A stretch of DNA of 10,210 nt from RBG-16-64-43 sp035288225. GTDB lineage: Bacteria > Chloroflexota > Anaerolineae > Anaerolineales > RBG-16-64-43. The DNA is taken from the NCBI GenBank assembly GCA_035288225.1, contig DATEAT010000180.1:1-10210 (forward strand). Direction: 5' to 3'. Of the stretch, positions 1 through 5,425 are shown in pieces. Numbering within the stretch: the first letter of the stretch is position 1; each line of letters begins with the position of its first letter. The position numbers and the translations under genes are program-made. Under the pieces are notes generated by a model. The model searched no databases and was not told the DNA's origin. It saw only the letters and a list, made by a program, of their open reading frames with translations.

Positions 1-29
1 GACGGGGGCCTTCGGCCCCCGTCTCCTTG
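1..29 (-). terminator. Hairpin downstream of dnaN, probable terminator
   Basis: Bases 1-10 (GACGGGGGCC) pair perfectly with 14-23 (GGCCCCCGTC) around a three-base loop. The following TCCTTG (24-29) would extend the stem to 16 pairs if the missing left arm matches the copy at 3900-3934. The dnaN transcript, which ends at 150, runs into it. Any U-tract for minus-strand termination would lie left of base 1 and cannot be seen, so the terminator call rests on stem strength and on the similar hairpin after the glutamate dehydrogenase gene. Confidence 0.5.
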
Positions 30-39
30 GTAATCTCTT

Positions 40-92
40 CCCCTCTCCGCCACTCCCCAACCTGCTGACAACAGCCTCGCGGCGGAGAGGGG
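40..92. repeat. 12-bp perfect inverted repeat inside repeat copy A
   Basis: CCCCTCTCCGCC at 40-51 is the exact reverse complement of GGCGGAGAGGGG at 81-92, with 29 bases between. The pairing belongs to the dispersed repeat. The equivalent arms in copy B are less perfect; there the best pairing is CTCACCCCC at 3825-3833 with GGGGGTGAG at 3886-3894. The structure could fold in DNA or RNA, but no U-tract follows it on either strand. Confidence 0.7.
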
Positions 93-149
93 GTAGGGGG
101 TGAGGCAGTGTTGTGGTTCAGCAACTTCGCACGAATAATGCGAATTCGG

Positions 150-1283
150 TTAGCGGCCGAGGTGCATCGGCATGATCACGTGCAGGAAGTCCTCTTGACC
201 GACCGGCCTGATGACGCCCGGGCTGGCCGGGCCGGTGGTCTCGAGCGCCACGTTGGGTGTTTTGACGACGCTTAACACGTCCACCAAGTATTTAACGTTG
301 AAGGCAATCTCGATCGCCTGGCCCTCGACCGAAGCCTCCACCACCGTTTCGCCTTCGCCGGTCTCGGCGGCCGTGGCCATCACCTGCAGGTTGCCTGGTG
401 TTGAATCGGCACCCGGCGTCACTTTGAGGCGCGCCGAGTGCGAGGCCTGGCGGGCGAAGATATCCGCCGCGCGGCAGGCTTTGAGGAACTGGGCGGTGGT
501 CATCACCGTGCGCGTGGAGCACGACTTGGGAATGATCGGCGAGAAGTCGGGGAAGGTGCCCTCGATCAGTGACGAGGAGAGTTCGGCGTCCTTCATGCGG
601 AAGATCACCTGGCCGCGCCCGGCGGGCAGGAACATCCACACCAATTCGTCGCCGTCGCCGATCAGGCGCCCAAGTTCGTTGAGCGCGCGAGCTGGGACGA
701 TGACTTTGATCGGATCCTTGACCGCGGCCGAGAGCTTGGTGGTGCGCACCGAGAGGCGGAACCCGTCGGCGGCCGCCATGGTCAGCGTCTCGCCTTCCAC
801 TTTGACCAGCACGCCGGTGAGGATCGGGCGCGTGTCGTCGGTGGCCGCAGCCAGTGCCACCTGAGCGATCGTCTCACGCAGGTCGTCCACGTTGAGGGCA
901 ATGCCCTCGCCCGCCCCGGCCGAAGGCAGTACCGGGAACTCCTGCGCGTCCATGCACTTGATCTCGCTGGTGAATCTGGCGCAATGCAGCTTGAGCGACA
1001 TGCGCCGCGTGTCGAGCTGCATGCTCACTTGCTCGTTGGGCAGCGCGTTGACGAAGTCCACGAAGGTGCGCGCAGGGATGGTGGTCGAGCCGGCCTGCTC
1101 CACCTTGGCTCCGATCCAGCAGGTGATGCCCATCTCCAGGTTGGTGGCCGCCAGCTTCAGACGCCCCTCGTCGGTCGCGACGAGCACGTTGCCCAGCACC
1201 GGCAAGACGCTGCGCGCGGCCACGGCGCGTGACACCATGCCCAGTCCGCGGGCCAGATTCTCCTGCAGGCACGAGACTTTCAT
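150..1283 (-). CDS. dnaN: DNA polymerase III subunit beta (sliding clamp)
   Basis: The 377-residue product is the ring-shaped processivity clamp that tethers the replicative polymerase and many repair proteins to DNA. It acts as a homodimer of three-domain subunits. Family signatures are in order: the N-terminal start followed by VLPVLGNVL (26-34), the domain-2 opening DDTRPILTGV (149-158), ADGFRLS (172-178), FPDFSPIIP (244-252), YLVDVL (332-337) and the C-terminal PMHLGR, which matches the usual P-M-(R/H)-L tail. The length is normal. The frame stays open upstream to 1358, but the start at 1283 is preferred: it gives the canonical MKVSCLQENL N-terminus and has an AGGGAGA ribosome site seven bases upstream, whereas the extension is unlike the family. 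The gene stands alone; dnaA and recF, its common partners, are not adjacent. A gap of 120 bases separates it from the PPDK_N gene, so it probably has its own promoter. Confidence 0.97.
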   Translation of the reverse strand: MKVSCLQENLARGLGMVSRAVAARSVLPVLGNVLVATDEGRLKLAATNLEMGITCWIGAKVEQAGSTTIPARTFVDFVNALPNEQVSMQLDTRRMSLKLHCARFTSEIKCMDAQEFPVLPSAGAGEGIALNVDDLRETIAQVALAAATDDTRPILTGVLVKVEGETLTMAAADGFRLSVRTTKLSAAVKDPIKVIVPARALNELGRLIGDGDELVWMFLPAGRGQVIFRMKDAELSSSLIEGTFPDFSPIIPKSCSTRTVMTTAQFLKACRAADIFARQASHSARLKVTPGADSTPGNLQVMATAAETGEGETVVEASVEGQAIEIAFNVKYLVDVLSVVKTPNVALETTGPASPGVIRPVGQEDFLHVIMPMHLGR

Positions 1284-1290
1284 CGACGAT

Positions 1291-1297
1291 TCTCCCT
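1291..1297 (-). promoter_or_regulatory. Shine-Dalgarno site of dnaN
   Basis: The minus strand reads AGGGAGA here, seven bases before the ATG at 1283. It decides the start against the longer open frame reaching 1358. Confidence 0.75.
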
Positions 1298-1336
1298 GAA
1301 CGCGCGCCGCCGGCGCCGGAATGGTGGACAGGCAGA

Positions 1337-1342
1337 AGTATA
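1337..1342 (-). promoter_or_regulatory. Possible -10 box of dnaN
   Basis: The minus strand reads TATACT (five of six to TATAAT) in an otherwise GC-rich gap. It would put a transcription start near 1330 and a leader of about 47 bases. There is no convincing -35 at 16-18 bases; TTGGGT lies only 14 bases upstream. This is a weak call. Confidence 0.35.
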
Positions 1343-1403
1343 CATCGGTTCGCCCCACCCAACGGGGCCTGCCGTTTGTTGTTGCACGAGGCTTGCCAGC
1401 GGG

Positions 1404-3719
1404 CTATTCCGCGGGGCCGACAAAATAGGCCACCGCGCGTGTTCCATCCATGGCCAGGGTGAGCGTGAACCCCGGCCTCTCGCGCGGGATTCGGATCACA
1501 CGGACGATCTCCGCCATCGCCTGGCGGTCGGGGATCAGCTCGGGCAGGCAGTTGGCGGCCTGTTCCAGGAAAGCCTCGTTGAGCCAATCCCCTTCGTTCG
1601 AGGTGGAGATGGCCAGCGGGTAGATCTGGGCCTCGAACAAATCCTGAAAGAAGTGCGTCCCAAACGAGGGGTCGGGCCGCGCGCCCTCCGGCCCGCTGCC
1701 AAGTTCGACCAGCGCGCTGGCGTTGTAGATCTCGGCGTACCCGACCGGCACACCCAGGCGCGAGTTGGAGGACCCCCAGCGGCCGGGTCCCAATAGGATG
1801 AAGCGCATCCCTGCCAGGCGCGCATTGAGTTGGCCGACGAGGCGGGCCACCTCGGCGCGCGTGCCATCCTCGCGGATGGCCCGATAGGCCTCGGGCGGGA
1901 CATACACGAGATACTCCACCTGGTCCACATGGCCGCGCGGAATCATGCGCGTGGCGCGGAACAGTACCTGCTCGTCGCGCAAGCCCTGCGGAAGGGCCAC
2001 AGACCCTCCCGCGCGCAGGTTGCTCTGTGGCCGGCACTGCAGGAGGTGCAGCCCAAAACCCTCCGCCCCTCGCCCAAGCTCGGTCACGGCGAATTCCACG
2101 TCCACGGGTCCGCCGAGCGTGCGCGCGAGCGTGGTCAGCACATCCTTGATCAAAGCGACGAAGGACGTCCGCCCGATCAAATTGTCGAAGGTGAGCACCA
2201 GATTGCGCGAGGTGACCTCCGGACCGAGAGAGAAAAGCGGCAGGATGGCATCCCCGGTGTCGAGCGAAGCCACCCAGGCCAGACCGGGGTAGTCTACGTC
2301 GAGCACTTCCGCCACCGGCCGAGTTGCAAATGTGTTTGTGGTGAGTTCGATGAGATCCACCGACGACTGGCTGTAGCGGCGGATGGCGCCGAGTGAGGTT
2401 TCCGGGCGGAGCCGAGGATGGCTGAGCATGATCAGGCGCGGGTAGTCCTCGCCCACGCGTTCCACGGCGCGCGTGCCCAGCCCCAGCACGAGCCGCACGA
2501 AACCCTCTTCCGGCCGCATCTGAGAATCCCACACGATCGGGCTGGTGCTGAAGGCCACACCCGCCAGGGCCGGGAAGAGCAGCTCGCGGTAGCGCTCACC
2601 TTGCACCTCCTGCAAGAGGATGGCCATGCGCTCGTCGTAATCCAAGAGGCCCATGCGCCGCCGGTAGATGAGGACGTCCGGGTTGTACACGCTGGCATAG
2701 ATGCGGCGGATGGCCGCGATCAGCGCCTCAAGATTCTCGTCGAGCATTCCCTGATTGGCGCAGAAGAATGTGGCGTACTTGCCGGCAAACGAGGTGCCAA
2801 ATGAGTCTTCGAGCAGGCTTGAGGAGCGGACGATGATCGGCACCTGGCCCAGCTCGGCCAGGATCGCGCGCAACCCCTCGCGCGCGGCCTGCGGGAAGCG
2901 CCCCTGGTCGTAGGCGGCGATGATCGTCGGGTAGTCTTCGGCAATCTGCTCGGGCGTCTTGTACTTCTGGTTGAGGTACTCCAGCCCGTTGAGCGCCAGG
3001 AAATCGTAGAACACGTCCGCGCACACGAAGTACGACAGCGGCAGGCGCAGGCGCGGCGCAAGGTGTGGCGCCGCACCTTGCAGGATCTTCCAGCCCAGCA
3101 GCAGGCCGCCAGCCTTGCCGCCGATCTTGCCCGTGCCCACCGAGTGGGCCTGGATGGAAGCAAAGTCCCCCGCGTCGAACCACTGCTTGGCCACGCGCAC
3201 AAAGCTGAGCTGATCGCTGACCATGGTCTTGGTCAGCACCACTCGCATTTCTTCCAGATGATGCGCCACGCGCTCGCGCTCATCCGGGGGCAGCCTCTCG
3301 TACTCGGCCATCTGTTGCAGCAACAACTCACGCGGCGCCAGCTCCGGGTTGAAGCCCAGCCCGCCGCTCAGCGCGCCCCCGGGGCGTTCACCCAGCACGG
3401 CCTCCACAATGCCGGTGAACAGGTCGAGCGGCAGGTTGTTGGCGAAGTAGAAATCGGTCAGGTGGTCGCGGATCAGACGCAGCCTTTCCTCCCACTGCGC
3501 CGGATTCTCCTCGACCAGCGGATCGATCAGGCCTTCACGGTGCTGGGAGGTGATGGCCTTTTCGTGCGCCTCGCGCTCGAAGAGCCCGGGCGCAATAACC
3601 CCGCGCCGGTACAGTTCATCACGCATACGCCGGCGGATGGTCGCGGCCAGAATCGGATACTGTGCGATGTGCAGGGTGATGGTGAGGATCTTGGGCGTCT
3701 CGTGCGGCAGGGCCGGCAT
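1404..3719 (-). CDS. PEP/pyruvate-binding (PPDK_N) domain protein lacking swivelling-His and PEP-barrel domains
   Basis: The 771-residue protein belongs to the nucleotide-binding (ATP-grasp-like) part of the pyruvate phosphate dikinase/PEP synthase superfamily. Residues 1-190 are a helical N-terminal region. The PPDK_N core follows, with IGGKAGG around Lys202, VRSSSLLEDSFGTSFAGKY around Arg298, GVAFSTSP (387-394), and DVEFAV (540-545) leading to the ATP-side signature LLQCRPQ (559-565). A C-terminal region of about 200 residues contains GPGRWGSSNSRLGVPVGY (644-661), a motif I recall from stand-alone PPDK_N proteins of Bacteroidetes and Chloroflexi. There is no central phosphohistidine (TSH-type) domain and no PEP/pyruvate TIM barrel, so ordinary PEP synthase or dikinase chemistry cannot be completed by this chain alone. 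It may phosphorylate or bind something unidentified. The start at 3719 lacks a Shine-Dalgarno but sits six bases after a -10-like box. A Met at residue 32 (3626) is a less likely start. Confidence 0.85.
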   Translation of the reverse strand: MPALPHETPKILTITLHIAQYPILAATIRRRMRDELYRRGVIAPGLFEREAHEKAITSQHREGLIDPLVEENPAQWEERLRLIRDHLTDFYFANNLPLDLFTGIVEAVLGERPGGALSGGLGFNPELAPRELLLQQMAEYERLPPDERERVAHHLEEMRVVLTKTMVSDQLSFVRVAKQWFDAGDFASIQAHSVGTGKIGGKAGGLLLGWKILQGAAPHLAPRLRLPLSYFVCADVFYDFLALNGLEYLNQKYKTPEQIAEDYPTIIAAYDQGRFPQAAREGLRAILAELGQVPIIVRSSSLLEDSFGTSFAGKYATFFCANQGMLDENLEALIAAIRRIYASVYNPDVLIYRRRMGLLDYDERMAILLQEVQGERYRELLFPALAGVAFSTSPIVWDSQMRPEEGFVRLVLGLGTRAVERVGEDYPRLIMLSHPRLRPETSLGAIRRYSQSSVDLIELTTNTFATRPVAEVLDVDYPGLAWVASLDTGDAILPLFSLGPEVTSRNLVLTFDNLIGRTSFVALIKDVLTTLARTLGGPVDVEFAVTELGRGAEGFGLHLLQCRPQSNLRAGGSVALPQGLRDEQVLFRATRMIPRGHVDQVEYLVYVPPEAYRAIREDGTRAEVARLVGQLNARLAGMRFILLGPGRWGSSNSRLGVPVGYAEIYNASALVELGSGPEGARPDPSFGTHFFQDLFEAQIYPLAISTSNEGDWLNEAFLEQAANCLPELIPDRQAMAEIVRVIRIPRERPGFTLTLAMDGTRAVAYFVGPAE

Positions 3720-3725
3720 GGCTTC

Positions 3726-3752
3726 ATTCTAATTCGGGCGAGGGGGATTCAA
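3726..3752 (-). promoter_or_regulatory. Candidate leaderless promoter of the PPDK_N gene
   Basis: The minus strand shows TAGAAT (3726-3731, five of six to TATAAT) just six bases before the ATG at 3719, so transcription would begin at or next to the start codon. TTGAAT (3747-3752, four of six to TTGACA) lies 15 bases further up, a slightly short spacer. No Shine-Dalgarno is present, which fits a leaderless mRNA. The -35 overlaps the T-run of a hairpin at 3751-3776. Confidence 0.45.
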
Positions 3753-3776
3753 AAAGGGGCGGGGGAACCCGCCTCT
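3751..3776 (-). terminator. Second, weaker intrinsic terminator upstream of the PPDK_N gene
   Basis: On the minus strand GGCGGG (complement of 3768-3773) pairs with CCCGCC (complement of 3758-3763) around the loop TTCC. Two further pairs lie beyond one mismatch, and the hairpin is followed directly by TTTTT (3755-3751). It could catch read-through from the glutamate dehydrogenase transcript. It sits on the -35 of the downstream promoter. Confidence 0.5.
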
Positions 3777-3823
3777 CAAACGAGGGGCGCGCTGCGCCTA
3801 GGATGTTGCCGATATCGCTGCCA

Positions 3824-3935
3824 CCTCACCCCCTGCCCCCTCTCCCCAGAGAGGCTGGCTTCAAGAGCCCGTGGAGTGGCGGAGTGGGGGTGAGAAAAAC
3901 AAGGAGACGGGGGCCTAAGGCCCCCGTCTCCTTGT
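3824..3935 (+). repeat. Dispersed intergenic repeat, copy B
   Basis: This is the full-length counterpart of the copy at 1-105, in opposite orientation. About 85 of 105 positions match without a gap by hand count, and all four conserved blocks have identical spacing. It starts with a C-rich 22-mer (3824-3845) and ends with the hairpin 3899-3935. Translation of its C-rich end gives LTPCPLSPER, a string I recognise as a frequent spurious product of such repeats in GC-rich bacterial genomes; this is recollection, not a search. The two copies bracket the PPDK_N and dnaN genes. Confidence 0.8.
3895..3935 (-). terminator. Strong intrinsic terminator of the glutamate dehydrogenase gene
   Basis: Bases 3899-3915 and 3919-3935 form a perfect 17-pair stem with the three-base loop TAA. 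On the minus strand the stem is followed by TTTTT (complement of 3895-3899, the first of which lies in the stem) and then CTCAC. It lies about 100 bases after the stop codon at 4039. The hairpin is the terminal part of dispersed repeat copy B, so the terminator appears to be repeat-borne. Confidence 0.8.
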
Positions 3936-3948
3936 GAGAAAACCTCGC

Positions 3949-4014
3949 CTCTCCCCCGGATTGACTCCCTCACATCCAGGCTCATGCTCGCCGGGGGGGA
4001 GGGGTGGGGGAGAG
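3949..4014. repeat. G/C-rich inverted-repeat segment after the glutamate dehydrogenase gene
   Basis: CTCTCCCCC (3949-3957) is the reverse complement of GGGGGAGAG (4006-4014), 48 bases apart. The segment mirrors copy B across the shared hairpin: a C-rich outer arm, a central GAGCCTG (minus strand, 3977-3983) exactly 42 bases from the hairpin as GAGGCTG is in copy B, and a G-rich inner arm. The rest of the mirrored alignment is weak, so it is either a diverged copy or a separate element of similar composition. Confidence 0.5.
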
Positions 4015-4038
4015 CCAATCGCGAATTTTCCGTGCGCG

Positions 4039-5325
4039 CTACACCCAGCCGCGCAGTTTCATGGCCTTGACCACCTTATCGATGGCCACCAGGTAAGCCG
4101 CATCGCGCATGTACACCTTGCGCTCGGTCGACATCTGCAGCACGCCGTGGAAAGCCTCGGTCATCTTCTGATCGAGCTTGGCCAGCACCTCGTCCTTCGG
4201 CCAGTAGAAGTTCATGTCGTTTTGAACCGATTCGAAGTAAGAAGTGGTGACGCCGCCGGCATTGCACAGGAAATCGGGGATGAGGAAGATGTTGCGCTTG
4301 CGAATGATCTCATCCCCCTCGAGCGAGGTGGGGCCGTTGGCGCCCTCCGCGATGAGGCGCACGCGCTTGTGCATCTTGGACGCCGTCTCGCCGGTGACCT
4401 GGCCCTCGATGGCCGCGGGGATGAGCACATCGGCTTCCTTGGTGATCCACGCATCGCCATCTTCTATCACATAGCCGGCGGCCTTGGCCTTGGCCTTATC
4501 CACTGTTCCGTACTGGTCGGTGATGCTCTGCAAGAAGCGCGCATCCACACCGCTCGGGTGCGAGAAGGTGTAGGTCTTCTTGTCGCCGCCGTCGTAGCAC
4601 GAGACGCAAGTGACCTTGCCGCCGAGCATCTCTTTGAAGCCGATGGCTGCGTACTGGGCCACGTTGCCGAAGCCCTGGATGGCAGCCACGCTGGCCTTGG
4701 GATCCATCCCCAGATGCTTCATGGCTTCGCGCACGACGTAGATCACGCCATAACCGGTGGCTTCAGTGCGGCCGAGCGAGCCGCCGGCGCCCACCGGTTT
4801 GCCGGTGAAGACGCCCGGCGTGTACTGGCCCACCAGGCGCGAGTACTCGTCCATCATCCAGGCCATCATCTGCGGCGTAGTGCCCACGTCCGGGGCGGGC
4901 ACGTCTTGGCGCGGGCCGATATTGCGCCACATCACGTTGACCCATCCGCGGCACAGGCGTTCCTTTTCGCCGTCGGAGAGCGAGGCCGGGTTGACGATGA
5001 TGCCGCCCTTGCCGCCGCCCAGCGGAATGTCGGCCACGGCGCACTTCCAGGTCATCCAGGTGGCCAGCGCACGCACGGTGTCGAGGGTCTCGTTCGGGTG
5101 GAAGCGGATGCCGCCCTTATTCGGCCCGCGCGCATCGTTGTGCTGCACGCGGAAGCCGTTGAAGACCTGCAGGCGCCCGTCGTCCATGCGTACCGGAATG
5201 CGGAACTGGAATTCACGCTGCGGCCAGCGCAGAATAGCGCGCACGTCCTCCGACAGGCCGAGGAGTTCCGCGCCGCGGTCGAATTGAGCTTGAGCGAGCA
5301 CAAACGGATTGTTGGAATTGTCCAT
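4039..5325 (-). CDS. gdhA: Glutamate dehydrogenase (Glu/Leu/Phe/Val dehydrogenase family)
   Basis: The enzyme interconverts glutamate with 2-oxoglutarate and ammonia using NAD(P). Numbering from the ATG at 5325 gives 428 residues, normal for the hexameric bacterial type. The substrate site shows GPNKGGIRFHP with Lys70, then WKCAVADIPLGGGKGG with Lys94 and catalytic Lys106, and PAPDVGT with catalytic Asp146. The Rossmann motif is GFGNVA (218-223). AEGANGPT (326-333) and LCNAGGVTTSYFE (353-365) are typical of the family. Three in-frame starts compete: GTG at 5349, ATG at 5340 and ATG at 5325. The last gives the usual short N-terminus before NNPF and has a weak GGGA five bases upstream, but none has a strong ribosome site. 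The loop after the second Rossmann strand (VSCYDGGDKK) has Cys where many NAD enzymes have Asp, so cofactor preference is open. The gene lies 100 bases after gatB and may share its transcript; it ends at a strong terminator. Confidence 0.95.
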   Translation of the reverse strand: MDNSNNPFVLAQAQFDRGAELLGLSEDVRAILRWPQREFQFRIPVRMDDGRLQVFNGFRVQHNDARGPNKGGIRFHPNETLDTVRALATWMTWKCAVADIPLGGGKGGIIVNPASLSDGEKERLCRGWVNVMWRNIGPRQDVPAPDVGTTPQMMAWMMDEYSRLVGQYTPGVFTGKPVGAGGSLGRTEATGYGVIYVVREAMKHLGMDPKASVAAIQGFGNVAQYAAIGFKEMLGGKVTCVSCYDGGDKKTYTFSHPSGVDARFLQSITDQYGTVDKAKAKAAGYVIEDGDAWITKEADVLIPAAIEGQVTGETASKMHKRVRLIAEGANGPTSLEGDEIIRKRNIFLIPDFLCNAGGVTTSYFESVQNDMNFYWPKDEVLAKLDQKMTEAFHGVLQMSTERKVYMRDAAYLVAIDKVVKAMKLRGWV

Positions 5326-5377
5326 CGGGATCCCGTCCATATCTTGCACGAATTCGGCTTACTCCGAGGATGCCGCC

Positions 5378-5394
5378 GGGGTGCAATGCACCCC
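5378..5394. promoter_or_regulatory. Perfect 17-base palindrome between gatB and glutamate dehydrogenase
   Basis: GGGGTGCA-A-TGCACCCC is an exact inverted repeat with an 8-base half-site and a one-base centre. It lies 31 bases downstream of the gatB stop and about 50 bases upstream of the ATG at 5325. No U-tract follows on either strand, so it does not look like an intrinsic terminator. Its size and symmetry fit a dimeric regulator's operator, but the binding protein is unknown and no clear promoter was found beside it. Confidence 0.4.
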
Positions 5395-5425
5395 AGTGAT
5401 GAATGGCATCGAGTTGCGGGAGAAT

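Larger units (their letters stand above)
1..105 (-). repeat. Dispersed intergenic repeat, copy A (truncated by window edge)
   Basis: Read on the minus strand from 105 to 1, this segment aligns without a gap to plus-strand 3824-3928. By my hand count about 85 of 105 positions match. Conserved blocks occur in the same order at the same distances: a C-rich 22-mer (84-105 against 3824-3845, one mismatch), GAGGCTG (72-78 against 3851-3857), GGAGTGGCGGAG (45-56 against 3873-3884) and a hairpin (1-29 against 3900-3928, one mismatch). The spacers of 5, 15 and 15 bases have diverged in sequence but not in length. The copy lies just downstream of dnaN and presumably continues beyond base 1. No coding capacity is apparent. 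It resembles short non-autonomous dispersed repeats, but its mobility mechanism, if any, is unknown. Confidence 0.8.
3720..4038. other. 319-base intergenic region between glutamate dehydrogenase and PPDK_N genes
   Basis: From the right: a G/C-rich inverted-repeat segment (3949-4014), a strong hairpin with T5 on the minus strand (3895-3935), the body of dispersed repeat copy B (3824-3899), about 45 bases with nothing recognisable (3777-3823), a short hairpin with T5 (3751-3776) and the candidate promoter of the PPDK_N gene (3726-3752). Open frames crossing it on both strands are low-complexity translations of the repeats and are not genes. Confidence 0.8.

Noticed and set aside
126..144. Small hairpin TTCGCA/TGCGAA just after the dnaN stop
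   Set aside because: Only six pairs and no U-tract, too weak to call a terminator by itself.
1284..1358. 25-residue N-terminal extension of DnaN
   Set aside because: It is not seen in the family and would bypass the good Shine-Dalgarno site at 1291-1297.
1355..1385. AACGG/CCGTT hairpin followed by TGTTGTTG on the plus strand
   Set aside because: Five pairs only and there is no plus-strand gene to terminate.
874..2532. Minus-strand open frame of 552 codons bridging dnaN and the PPDK_N gene
   Set aside because: It runs out of frame through two conserved genes and is Arg/Gly/Ala-rich without any domain signature.
3063..3893. Plus-strand open frame ending in LTPCPLSPER
   Set aside because: Most is antisense to the PPDK_N gene and the tail is translated repeat sequence; no ribosome site or family resemblance.
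1..4014. CRISPR array or insertion sequence in the repeat-rich gaps
   Set aside because: The repeats are two distant inverted copies, not regularly spaced direct repeats, and no transposase or Cas gene is present.
5350..5425. TTGCAC ... AGTAAG as a promoter for glutamate dehydrogenase
   Set aside because: Each hexamer matches consensus at only three of six positions, which is no better than chance.
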